Shown: positions 7,872 to 15,670 of the stretch, piece after piece | How positions within the stretch are numbered: position 1 is the stretch's first letter | How the letters are laid out: each line of letters opens with the position of its first letter | NCBI RefSeq assembly: GCF_018130215.1 | Contig: NZ_JAFCKQ010000056.1 | Coordinates: 1-53,637 of the forward strand | Direction of reading: 5' to 3' | Source: Bradyrhizobium jicamae | Lineage (GTDB): Bacteria; Pseudomonadota; Alphaproteobacteria; Rhizobiales; Xanthobacteraceae | DNA: 53,637 nucleotides | Notes under the pieces: model-generated | The model's database searches: none | Told to the model about the DNA's origin: nothing | Seen by the model: only the letters and a program-made list of their open reading frames with translations | Made by a program: the position numbers and the translations under genes

Positions 7872-9466
7872 GCCGCGAACGCCTCTATCTGTTCGACACC
7901 ACGCTGCGCGATGGTGCGCAGACCAACGGCGTCGACTTCACGCTGCAGGACAAGCAGGTGATCGCGAAGATGCTGGACGAACTCGGCATCGATTATGTCG
8001 AGGGCGGCTATCCCGGCGCCAACCCGACCGACACCGAGTTCTTCAGCACCAGGCCTGCCTTCGACCATGCGCGCTTCACCGCCTTCGGCATGACGCGCCG
8101 TCCGGGCCGCTCGGCGTCGAACGACCCCGGGCTCGCCGGCATCCTGGATGCGAAAGCCGACGCGATCTGCTTCGTCGCAAAATCCTCCGCCTACCAGGTC
8201 CGCGTCGCGCTCGAGACCAGCAACGAGGAAAACCTCGCCTCGATCCGCGACAGCGTCGTGGCCGCCAGGGCGCTGGGACGCGAGGTGATGGTCGACTGCG
8301 AGCATTTCTTCGACGGCTACAAGGAAAACCGCGACTACGCTCTGGCCTGCGCAAGGGCGGCCTATGAGTCGGGTGCGCGTTGGGTGGTGCTGTGCGACAC
8401 CAATGGCGGCACCATGCCGCATGAGGTCGAGACCATCGTCGGAGACGTCGTCAGGCACGTGCCCGGCGCGAACGTCGGCATCCATGCCCATAACGACACC
8501 GAGCAGGCGGTCGCGAATTCATTGGCCGCGGTGCGTGCGGGCGCGCGGCAGATCCAGGGCACACTGAACGGGCTCGGCGAGCGCTGCGGCAACGCCAATC
8601 TCTGCTCGCTGATCCCGACCCTGCGGCTGAAGGGCGAATTCGCCGACAGGTTCGAGATCGGCGTCACGGCGGAGAAGATGGCGACCCTGGTGAAGGTCTC
8701 GCGCACGCTCGACGACATGCTGAACCGCGCCCCGAACCGTCATGCGGCCTACGTCGGCGAGAGCGCCTTCGTCACCAAGACCGGCATCCATGCCTCCGCG
8801 GTGCTGAAGGATCCGCAGACCTACGAGCACGTATCGCCCGGCTCCGTCGGCAATCACCGCAAGGTGCTGGTCTCCGACCAGGCCGGCCGTTCCAATGTCA
8901 TGGCCGAGCTCGATCGCGCCGGCATCGCATATGACAGGAGCGACCCACGGCTGACGCGCCTCGTCGAGGAATTGAAGGAGCGCGAGGCGACGGGCTTTGC
9001 CTATGAGTCCGCCAACGCGTCGTTCGAGCTGCTGGCGCGCCGTACGCTCGGCAAGGTTCCTGAATATTTCAAGGTCGAGCAGTTCGACGTCAATGTCGAG
9101 CAGCGCTACAACGCCAACGGCCAGCGCGTCACGGTCGCGCTTGCTGTGGTGAAGGTCGACGTCGCCGGCGAGCGGCTGATCTCTGCCGCCGAAGGCAACG
9201 GCCCGGTCAACGCGCTCGACGTCGCGCTGCGCAAGGATCTCGGCAAGTATCAGAAATACATCGACGGGCTGAAGCTGATCGACTACCGCGTGCGTATCCT
9301 CAATGGCGGCTCAGAGGCGGTCACGCGCGTGCTGATCGAGAGCGAGGACGAGACCGGCGAGAGCTGGACCACGGTCGGCGTCTCCCCGAACATCATCGAC
9401 GCCTCGTTCCAGGCGCTGATGGATTCTCTGGTCTACAAGCTGGTGAAGTCGGGCGCGCCGACATGA
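7868..9466 (+). CDS. cimA: Citramalate synthase
   Basis: Condenses pyruvate and acetyl-CoA to (R)-citramalate, feeding a threonine-independent route to 2-oxobutyrate and isoleucine. The 532-residue protein starts with the LeuA/CimA TIM-barrel signature LFDTTLRDGAQTNGVDF (catalytic metal and Arg region), has the HAHNDTEQAVANSLAAVRAGARQIQGTLNGLGERCGNANL region with metal-binding HxH and the GxGERxGN motif, and ends with a LeuA-type dimer/regulatory domain (about 400-530). GGYPGANPTD is typical of the TIGR00977-like CimA branch rather than isopropylmalate synthase. ATG at 7868 overlaps the upstream stop. Confidence 0.92.
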   Translation: MSRERLYLFDTTLRDGAQTNGVDFTLQDKQVIAKMLDELGIDYVEGGYPGANPTDTEFFSTRPAFDHARFTAFGMTRRPGRSASNDPGLAGILDAKADAICFVAKSSAYQVRVALETSNEENLASIRDSVVAARALGREVMVDCEHFFDGYKENRDYALACARAAYESGARWVVLCDTNGGTMPHEVETIVGDVVRHVPGANVGIHAHNDTEQAVANSLAAVRAGARQIQGTLNGLGERCGNANLCSLIPTLRLKGEFADRFEIGVTAEKMATLVKVSRTLDDMLNRAPNRHAAYVGESAFVTKTGIHASAVLKDPQTYEHVSPGSVGNHRKVLVSDQAGRSNVMAELDRAGIAYDRSDPRLTRLVEELKEREATGFAYESANASFELLARRTLGKVPEYFKVEQFDVNVEQRYNANGQRVTVALAVVKVDVAGERLISAAEGNGPVNALDVALRKDLGKYQKYIDGLKLIDYRVRILNGGSEAVTRVLIESEDETGESWTTVGVSPNIIDASFQALMDSLVYKLVKSGAPT

Positions 9467-9478
9467 GAGGAGAGTGCC

Positions 9479-9856
9479 ATGATCGACCACGTCTCCGTCG
9501 GCGTCAGCGATCTCGAGCGCTCGGCGCGCTTCTATGAGCCGGCGCTGGCCGCGCTCGGCCTGATCAGGCTCGTCACGCGCCCCGCGACGATCGGATTCGG
9601 CAAGGCCTATCCGGAGTTCTGGATCAACCTGCGCGCCGGGATGACGCCGGTGCCGCACGAGAGCGGCACCCACATCTGCCTGCGCGCCAGGACTACCGCC
9701 GAGATCGATGCCTTCCATGCGGCTGCGCTTGCGTCAGGCGGCCGCTCCGACGGTGCGCCGGGCCTGCGACCGCACGACCGCGTGCGCTACTATGCCGCCT
9801 TCGTGCTCGATCCCGACGGCAACCGCATCGAGGCAGTGACGTTTCCGAGCGAGTAG
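9479..9856 (+). CDS. VOC superfamily (glyoxalase/bleomycin-resistance-like) protein
   Basis: A 125-residue single-module VOC protein. It begins MIDHVSVGVSDLERSARFYEPALAALGL, the classic first beta-alpha-beta unit, with His4 as the first likely metal ligand; the second half has ESGTHICLRA and ends YAAFVLDPDGNRIEAV, where Asp/Glu at the end supply the last ligand. The family includes glyoxalase I, dioxygenases and resistance proteins; the substrate is not predictable here. AGGAGAG sits just before the ATG. It follows cimA by 12 bases and probably belongs to the same transcript. It is convergent with the LOG-family gene (3 bases apart). Confidence 0.88.
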   Translation: MIDHVSVGVSDLERSARFYEPALAALGLIRLVTRPATIGFGKAYPEFWINLRAGMTPVPHESGTHICLRARTTAEIDAFHAAALASGGRSDGAPGLRPHDRVRYYAAFVLDPDGNRIEAVTFPSE

Positions 9857-9859
9857 GGC

Positions 9860-10495
9860 CTACAGCCGCCGCGCCACGTCGGGCGCGAGCTCCTTCGCGC
9901 CCTCCGGCGTCTGCGCCACCGCGGAGCGGAGGCGCGGCAGGATGTCCTCGACGCGGTCGGCCATCAGCACGTTGATCGGGAGCGTCGCGCGGATGAACTC
10001 GGTGGTGCGCATGTGGCTCAGCAGCGACAGCAGCGGCTCCCAGAAGTTGTCGATATTGGCGAGCAGGATCGGCTTGGTGTGCCGGCCGAGTTGCTGCCAC
10101 GTCAATTGCTCGACCAGCTCCTCCAGCGTGCCGATCCCGCCGGGCAGTGCCACGAAGGCGTCGGAACGCTCGAACATCAGCCGCTTGCGCTCGTGCATGT
10201 CGGGCGTGACGATCATTTCCTGAACCCTGGTCAGCGCGTTCTCGCGCGCGCGCAGGAATTCCGGGATGATGCCGGTGACCGAGCCGCCGTGATCGAGCGT
10301 CGATTTGGCGACCGCGCCCATCAGGCCGACCGAGCCGCCGCCATAGACGAGCCGGACATTGTTCTCGGCAAAGGCCTTCCCGAGCGCGATAGCGGCCTCA
10401 ACGAAGCGGGGATTGTTACCGGCGCCGGAGCCGCAATAAACGCAGACGGTCTTGATGCGGTCGGTTTTGATGTGGTCGGTCTTGATTTGTTTCAT
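9860..10495 (-). CDS. LOG family protein (TIGR00730 Rossmann fold)
   Basis: A 211-residue LOG-family protein. The core has SVCVYCGSGAGNNP-like VCVYCGSGAGNNPRF, VYGGGSVGLMGAVA, MHERKRLMFERSDAFVALPGG and the diagnostic PGGIGTLEE motif. LOG enzymes cleave cytokinin riboside monophosphates or other nucleotide monophosphates to release the base, so in a plant-associated bacterium a cytokinin link is possible, but bacterial members also act in purine housekeeping. ATG at 10495 is preferred over an upstream extension to 10591 because the extension has no family similarity. Residues 4-16 are an unusual IKTDH-IKTDR-IKT repeat. Confidence 0.88.
   Translation of the reverse strand: MKQIKTDHIKTDRIKTVCVYCGSGAGNNPRFVEAAIALGKAFAENNVRLVYGGGSVGLMGAVAKSTLDHGGSVTGIIPEFLRARENALTRVQEMIVTPDMHERKRLMFERSDAFVALPGGIGTLEELVEQLTWQQLGRHTKPILLANIDNFWEPLLSLLSHMRTTEFIRATLPINVLMADRVEDILPRLRSAVAQTPEGAKELAPDVARRL
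10448..10486 (-). repeat. In-frame 15-bp repeat at the start of the LOG gene
   Basis: Three near-identical units encode I-K-T-D-H, I-K-T-D-R and I-K-T at codons 4-16 of the LOG-family gene. The unit on the coding strand is close to ATCAAGACCGACC plus two bases. As its length is a multiple of three, slippage would keep frame and change only the N-terminal tail length. Confidence 0.85.
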
Positions 10496-10708
10496 GCGGT
10501 CTTTGTGGCACTGCAACGCAAAATGGGTCAAGACTCCGATATGGGGATTGAGGGTCGAAATATCCCGTAAATTCCCGCGAATCGCCAACAATTTTCGCCA
10601 TAAGCCTGTACGCGGTGTTCAAACGATCTATATGACGGGCACAATGTCGAATCGTGGAAAAGATGTGACGGCGGGCCCCGTTGCCGTCCTGGCAGGGGCA
10701 GGCGCCTG

Positions 10709-12694
10709 ATGACGCCCCCGCAGCCGCACGTCCCCGCGGTCGAACCGCCCGTATCGGGCGCGCCGGCCGACGAGAAGGCGACGCTGATCGGCACGCTGGT
10801 TCATCTCTGGCCGTACATCTGGCCGGGCGATCGGGCCGATCTGAAGATGCGGGTGGTCTGGTCGGTGGTGCTTCTGCTGTTCGCGAAGCTCACCACGCTG
10901 TCGGTGCCCTTCACCTTCAAATGGGCAGTCGACGCGCTGAACGGCGCGGGCTCGGCGCCGGTTGCATCCTCCAACTGGCTGGTGTGGCTGATCGCCTCCC
11001 CGGTGCTGATGACGATCAGCTATGGCGCGGTGCGCATCATCATGGCCGTGCTGACGCAATGGCGCGACGGCATCTTCGCTCGCGTCGCGATGCATGCGGT
11101 GCGGCGTCTCGCCTACATCACCTTCGTGCACATGCACGAACTGTCGCTGCGCTTCCATCTGGAACGCAAGACCGGCGGCCTGACCCGCGTCCTCGAGCGC
11201 GGCCGGAGCGGGATCGAGACCATCGTGCGGATGGTGATCCTGCAACTCATTCCGACCATCGTCGAGGTCGGCCTGCTGGCGGCGGTGCTGCTCTGGCAGT
11301 TCGACTGGCGCTACGTGCTGGCGGTGCTCGCGACCGTCGTGGTGTTCATGTACTTCACCTACGTCGCGACCGAATGGCGGATCGAGATCCGCCGCAAGAT
11401 GAACGATTCGGATACCGAGGCGAACACCAAGGCGATCGATTCGCTGCTCAACTACGAGACGGTGAAGTATTTCGGCGCCGAGGAGCGCGAGGCACATCGC
11501 TACGACCGCTCGATGGAGCGTTACGAACAGGCCAGTGTGAGGACCTACACATCGCTGGCGGTGCTCAACACCGGGCAGGCGATCATCTTCACCGCGGGCC
11601 TCACCGCGACCATGTTGATGTGCGCATTCGGCATCCGCAACGGCACCCATACCGTCGGCGACTTCGTGCTGATCAATTCCATGATGATCCAGCTTTACGT
11701 GCCCCTGAATTTCATGGGCATGGTCTATCGCGAGATCAAGCAGGCGGTGATCGACATCGAGAAGATGTTCGAGGTACTGGCACGCGATCCGGAGGTCAGG
11801 GATCTGCCGGGGGCAACGCCGCTCGCCGTGTCCGCAGGCAGTGTCCGTTTCGAGGATGTTCGCTTCGCCTACGAGGCCGACCGGCCGATCCTCAAGGGCC
11901 TCAGCTTCGAGGTGCCGGCCGGCAAGACTGTCGCGATCGTCGGTCCCTCCGGTGCCGGCAAGTCGACGATCTCGCGGCTGTTGTTCCGGCTCTATGACGT
12001 TTCCGGCGGCCGCATCCTGATCGACGGCCAGGACATCAAGACGGTGACGCAGGCATCATTGCGCGCTGCGATCGGCATGGTGCCGCAGGACACCGTGCTG
12101 TTCAACGACACCATTCGCTACAACATCCGCTATGGCCGCTGGAACGCCAGCGATGCCGAGGTGGAAGAGGCGGCGCGGCTGGCGCAGATCGACAATTTCA
12201 TCAGGATGTCACCGAAGGGTTATGAGACCCCGGTCGGTGAGCGCGGACTGAAGCTGTCCGGCGGCGAGAAGCAGCGCGTTGCGATCGCGCGCACGGTCCT
12301 GAAGGCGCCGCCGATCCTGGTGCTGGACGAGGCCACGTCGGCGCTCGACAGCCACACCGAGGCAGAGATCCAGGACGCGCTGGAACGGGTCTCGCGCAAC
12401 CGCACCTCGCTGGTGATCGCGCATCGGCTGTCGACCATCGTCGGCGCCGACGAGATCATCGTGCTGGATCAGGGGCGGATCGCCGAGCGCGGCACCCACG
12501 CGCGTCTCCTGGCCGCGGACGGGCTGTACGCCGGCATGTGGAACAGGCAGCGCGAGGCCGAGGCAGCCCGCGAAAGGCTGGCGCAGATCGACGACGAGGA
12601 CGAGGCGCCCAACCGCCTGCCGCCGCCGGTCACCGACCCGGCCCAGGATTCCACGGTACCGGACGAGAAGTCCTTGCCGACCGCCGCGGAATAG
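10709..12694 (+). CDS. Atm1-type ABC transporter, fused permease and ATPase
   Basis: A 661-residue half-transporter of the ABCB/Atm1 (heavy metal tolerance, Hmt1-like) group, which exports glutathione-linked metal or sulfur compounds across the inner membrane. The membrane domain (about 40-340) shows six helices and the loop LNYETVKYFGAEEREAHRYD typical of Atm1 proteins. The nucleotide-binding domain has Walker A GPSGAGKST near residue 412, Q-loop VPQDTVLFNDT, signature LSGGEKQRV, Walker B ILVLDEATSALD and the switch His in IAHRLSTI. It is divergent from the LOG gene with about 210 bases between them and is followed by psd after 56 bases. Confidence 0.92.
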   Translation: MTPPQPHVPAVEPPVSGAPADEKATLIGTLVHLWPYIWPGDRADLKMRVVWSVVLLLFAKLTTLSVPFTFKWAVDALNGAGSAPVASSNWLVWLIASPVLMTISYGAVRIIMAVLTQWRDGIFARVAMHAVRRLAYITFVHMHELSLRFHLERKTGGLTRVLERGRSGIETIVRMVILQLIPTIVEVGLLAAVLLWQFDWRYVLAVLATVVVFMYFTYVATEWRIEIRRKMNDSDTEANTKAIDSLLNYETVKYFGAEEREAHRYDRSMERYEQASVRTYTSLAVLNTGQAIIFTAGLTATMLMCAFGIRNGTHTVGDFVLINSMMIQLYVPLNFMGMVYREIKQAVIDIEKMFEVLARDPEVRDLPGATPLAVSAGSVRFEDVRFAYEADRPILKGLSFEVPAGKTVAIVGPSGAGKSTISRLLFRLYDVSGGRILIDGQDIKTVTQASLRAAIGMVPQDTVLFNDTIRYNIRYGRWNASDAEVEEAARLAQIDNFIRMSPKGYETPVGERGLKLSGGEKQRVAIARTVLKAPPILVLDEATSALDSHTEAEIQDALERVSRNRTSLVIAHRLSTIVGADEIIVLDQGRIAERGTHARLLAADGLYAGMWNRQREAEAARERLAQIDDEDEAPNRLPPPVTDPAQDSTVPDEKSLPTAAE

Positions 12695-12750
12695 TCGAAT
12701 TAGGGCGCCGATCCCCCGCCGCCGGGGCGGGGAACCGCAAGCGAGCATTG

Positions 12751-13449
12751 ATGTCGATCACCAATTCCATCCGCGCGCAGATCCCGCCTGTTCACCCCGA
12801 GGGCTATCCCTTCATCGGAGGCTTCGCGCTGGCGAGCCTGATCCTGTTCTGGATCTGGACGCCGCTGGGCTGGATCGGAACGCTGCTCACCATCTGGTGC
12901 GCGCTGTTCTTCCGCAATCCTGTCCGCGTGACGCCGGTGCGCGACGGCATCGTGGTGTCGCCGGCCGATGGCCGCGTCTCGATGGTTGTGCAGGCGCTGC
13001 CGCCGGCCGAGCTCGGCCTCGGCGACAAGCCGTTGCCGCGGGTCTCGATCTTCATGAGCGTGTTCAATTGTCATGTAAACCGCAGCCCGGTGGCCGGCCG
13101 CATCGACCGGATCGCCTATCGCCCCGGCGCCTTCATCAATGCCGAGCTCGACAAGGCGAGCGAGGACAATGAGCGCAATTCGCTGGTGATCTCGACGCCG
13201 AACGGCCGGATCGGCGTGATCCAGATCGCGGGCCTGGTGGCACGGCGCATCGTCTGCTTCGTCAAGGAGGGGCAGTCGATCGGCGCCGGCGAACGTTTCG
13301 GCCTGATCCGCTTCGGTTCGCGGCTCGACGTCTATCTTCCCGAAGGCACCAAGGCGCTGGTCTCCGAAGGGCAGACGGCGATCGCCGGCGAGACGATCCT
13401 GGCCGACTTCCGCGGCGCCGATCCGGGGCGGACGTTCCGCGCCGATTAA
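12751..13449 (+). CDS. psd: Phosphatidylserine decarboxylase proenzyme, short type
   Basis: Decarboxylates phosphatidylserine to phosphatidylethanolamine at the inner membrane. The 232-residue protein has an N-terminal hydrophobic hairpin (about 22-52), the VSPADGRVS segment, MSVFNCHVNRSPVAGRI and the C-terminal RFGSRLDVYLP. Self-cleavage at Gly189-Ser190 would make a small alpha subunit with an N-terminal pyruvoyl group from Ser190. This is the short bacterial/archaeal form without the LGST of E. coli Psd. ATG at 12751 fits the conserved N-terminus. It is followed by pssA, which makes its substrate, 76 bases downstream. Confidence 0.94.
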   Translation: MSITNSIRAQIPPVHPEGYPFIGGFALASLILFWIWTPLGWIGTLLTIWCALFFRNPVRVTPVRDGIVVSPADGRVSMVVQALPPAELGLGDKPLPRVSIFMSVFNCHVNRSPVAGRIDRIAYRPGAFINAELDKASEDNERNSLVISTPNGRIGVIQIAGLVARRIVCFVKEGQSIGAGERFGLIRFGSRLDVYLPEGTKALVSEGQTAIAGETILADFRGADPGRTFRAD

Positions 13450-13525
13450 CTCTGATTGTTCAGGCTATTCTGCCGGTTCCCGCTGCAATGGCGGAGCCGC
13501 GCTGCGCTTGCTATATTAGCAAGCC

Positions 13526-14407
13526 ATGATGCCATCAGATCCCAACTCGCTCGAGTATCGCCGCCGGCGGTTCCGCCCGATCCCGGTGCGGATGCTGGTG
13601 CCCAACATGATCACGCTGCTGGCGATCTGCGCCGGCCTGACCGCGATCCGGCTGTCCACGGAAGGCCGGATGGAGCTTGCGGTTGCCGCGATCGTGTTCG
13701 CCGCGGTGCTCGACGGCATCGACGGGCGCGTCGCGCGCATGATCAAGGGCCAGTCGAAATTCGGCGCCGAGCTCGACAGCCTGGCCGATTTCGTCAATTT
13801 CGGCGTCGCGCCCGGCCTGATCCTGTATTTCTGGCAGCTCCACGAGCTGAACAATGGCGGCTGGATCGCCGCGATGGTGTTTGCGATCTCTGGCGGATTG
13901 CGGCTCGCGCGTTTCAACGCCTCGATCGACGATCCGAACAAGCCGGCCTTCGCCGCGAACTACTTCACCGGCGTGCCGGCGCCGGCCGGCGCGGTGACCG
14001 CGCTGCTGCCGATCTATCTCGCCTTCCTCGGCGTGCCGATGCCGCCGGCGACGCTGACGGCGTTCTATACGCTCTTGATCGCATTCCTGATGGTGTCGCG
14101 CCTGCCGGTGTTCTCCGGCAAGACGGTCAAGATGCGCGTGCCGCCGGAGATGGTGCTGCCGGTATTCGTTTCGGTGGTGTTCTTCGTCGCATTGTTGATC
14201 GGCTACCCCTGGCATATCCTGTCGGCCGGCTCGATCCTCTATCTGATCAGCCTGCCATGGGGCTGGAAGTCCTATCGCGACCAGGAGCGCGCCCTCGCTG
14301 CGCAGACTGCGAATGCCGCGGCGCCGTCAGCGCCGCCTGCCGCCTCACCCTACGAGCCGCAGGTGATGAACTCCGATCAGGACAATCGTCCGTCGCGGTT
14401 GAACTAG
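13526..14407 (+). CDS. pssA: CDP-diacylglycerol-serine O-phosphatidyltransferase
   Basis: Makes phosphatidylserine from CDP-diacylglycerol and serine, the step before Psd. The 293-residue membrane protein has the CDP-alcohol phosphatidyltransferase signature D-G-x2-A-R-x8-G-x3-D-x3-D at about residues 70-94 (DGRVARMIKG, then FGAELDSLADF) with eight or so hydrophobic segments, and an Ala/Pro-rich cytoplasmic tail. It is the integral type II Pss used by most bacteria other than enterics. It directly follows psd, so the two consecutive steps of phosphatidylethanolamine synthesis are co-located. A repeat element lies after its stop. Confidence 0.94.
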   Translation: MMPSDPNSLEYRRRRFRPIPVRMLVPNMITLLAICAGLTAIRLSTEGRMELAVAAIVFAAVLDGIDGRVARMIKGQSKFGAELDSLADFVNFGVAPGLILYFWQLHELNNGGWIAAMVFAISGGLRLARFNASIDDPNKPAFAANYFTGVPAPAGAVTALLPIYLAFLGVPMPPATLTAFYTLLIAFLMVSRLPVFSGKTVKMRVPPEMVLPVFVSVVFFVALLIGYPWHILSAGSILYLISLPWGWKSYRDQERALAAQTANAAAPSAPPAASPYEPQVMNSDQDNRPSRLN

Positions 14408-14462
14408 GGTTGCCGCGGTCTCCGGGGGCTCAGTAGCCCGCGCTCTCTGCACGTCGCTGCGA

Positions 14463-14560
14463 GCGAAGCGAAGCAATCCATGTCTCCGCATATGCGGACC
14501 GCAGGGTTGCTTCGTCGCATCAGCGCAAAATTGCTTTGCAATTTGTCGCGAATGACGGGG
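14463..14560. repeat. Intergenic palindromic repeat element (REP-like)
   Basis: The gap between pssA and the RraA gene carries nested inverted repeats: arms CGAAGCAA (14469-14476) and TTGCTTCG (14507-14514) enclose the perfect palindrome TCCGCATATGCGGA (14485-14498), and a second stem AAATTGC-TTT-GCAATTT follows at 14528-14544. Sequences of this kind, ending in GTCGCGAATGACGGGG, are familiar as dispersed intergenic repeats in Bradyrhizobium-like genomes. Short frames across it are not genes. Confidence 0.7.
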
Positions 14561-14678
14561 AGGGTGGTTTCGCGTCCTCCAAATATCAGCCATTCGCGTT
14601 CCCTCATTGGGTTCGCGGCCGATCTCGGCTATAGCCGAAGGACGGCCCGCGAACGCCAAAAATCAGGAGAGAAACGCC

Positions 14679-15398
14679 GTGACGACATCCGCTCCCGCCC
14701 CGCTGCCTTCATCCGTCCTCGAAGCGTTGGCGCGCTACGACACGCCGACGATCTGCAACGCGATGGAGATCGTGGCGCCGGAACGCCGGCTGATCGGCTA
14801 CACGGTGAAGCCGCTGGTCTGCCCGTTTCCGGCCCTGCCGCCGATCGTCGGCTATGCCCGCACGGTGACGATCCGCTCGGTGCTGAAATCGGGTCTGTCG
14901 GCCGAGGAGCAGTCGAAGCGCCGCATCGAATACTACGAATATGTCGGCACCGGCTTCGGGCCGCGCATCTCGGTGATCCAGGACATCGACGGACCCGACG
15001 TCGGCTACGGCGCATTCTGGGGCGAGGTGCAGAGCAATGTGCACAAGGCGCTTGGCTGCCTCGGCGTCATCACCGACGGCTCGATCCGCGACACCCCGCA
15101 ATGGGCGCCGGGCTTCCAGGCGCTGGCCGGCTCGATCGGTCCGTCGCACGCCTGGGTGCACGCGGAGAGCTTTGGTGGCGAGGTCCGCGTCGCCGGCATG
15201 ACGGTGCGCTCCGACGACCTGATCCACGCCGACAGCCACGGCGCCATCGTGATCCCCTACGAGGTCGCGGCCAAGCTTCCCGAAGCGGCCGAGCTCTGCG
15301 GCCGCCGCGAAGCGCCGATCCTGGAGATCGCGCGCTCGAAGGATTTCTCGCTCGAGAAACTGAAGGAGGCGCTGAAGCGCTCGGCCGAAATCCACTAG
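14679..15398 (+). CDS. RraA family protein (HMG/CHA aldolase-like)
   Basis: A 239-residue member of the RraA/4-hydroxy-4-methyl-2-oxoglutarate aldolase family. Characteristic parts are ALARYDTPTICNAME near the start, the GYGAFWGEVQSNVHKALG helix and GVITDGSIRD, whose Asp and Arg match the substrate/metal-binding D-G-x-x-R-D motif. Members are class II pyruvate aldolases or oxaloacetate decarboxylases, and some are inhibitors of RNase E; the extended length and isolated location favour an enzyme, but the substrate is unknown. GTG at 14679 is chosen because AGGAGAG lies 8 bases upstream and the family begins there. Confidence 0.85.
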   Translation: MTTSAPAPLPSSVLEALARYDTPTICNAMEIVAPERRLIGYTVKPLVCPFPALPPIVGYARTVTIRSVLKSGLSAEEQSKRRIEYYEYVGTGFGPRISVIQDIDGPDVGYGAFWGEVQSNVHKALGCLGVITDGSIRDTPQWAPGFQALAGSIGPSHAWVHAESFGGEVRVAGMTVRSDDLIHADSHGAIVIPYEVAAKLPEAAELCGRREAPILEIARSKDFSLEKLKEALKRSAEIH

Positions 15399-15430
15399 GC
15401 CTATTCACGCGACCGGTATCCAGTTCGCTC

Positions 15431-15459
15431 GCACCTGCGTCGGGTTCGGTTTCAGGTGC
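15431..15459. terminator. Candidate bidirectional stem-loop between convergent genes
   Basis: GCACCTG (15431-15437) and CAGGTGC (15453-15459) form a 7-bp perfect stem with a 15-base loop between the RraA gene and the zinc-ribbon gene. No T-run follows on either side, and the right arm overlaps the zinc-ribbon stop codon, so termination is only a guess from position. Confidence 0.3.
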
Positions 15460-15670
15460 CCTCGTGCGACCGGCGCTGCGCGGCGTCATCGCGCAGGCGG
15501 TCGATCCTCTGCATGGTCTCGATGGCGAGATAGCCGCCGTCGCGGTAGCGATCGCCGATCTGCCGTGCATCGCAGCTGCAATGCGGGCAGATGGCCGTGC
15601 CGCCGAAGACGTAGCGGAGGCACTGGCGGCACAGCACGAGATCAGGCGCGACCTTGCCCTCGATGGTCAT
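15452..15670 (-). CDS. Small zinc-ribbon protein coupled to a radical SAM enzyme
   Basis: A 72-residue protein with two CxxC knuckles: C14-x2-C17 and C28-x2-C31 (plus C33), a pattern of a zinc ribbon, followed by a charged helical tail (ETMQRIDRLRDDAAQRRS). I recognise no named family. Its ATG overlaps the radical SAM stop codon in an ATGA arrangement (15667-15670), so it is almost certainly translated with that enzyme. A role as a partner, substrate-recruiting or metal/cluster-handling protein of the cassette is an inference from coupling alone; a rubredoxin-like redox function is also possible but lacks the usual CPxCG spacing. Confidence 0.75.
   Translation of the reverse strand: MTIEGKVAPDLVLCRQCLRYVFGGTAICPHCSCDARQIGDRYRDGGYLAIETMQRIDRLRDDAAQRRSHEGT

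Noticed and set aside
14345..14659. Short frames over the repeat after pssA
   Set aside because: They run through a palindromic repeat; translations such as HGLLRFA are typical of repeat-derived false genes.
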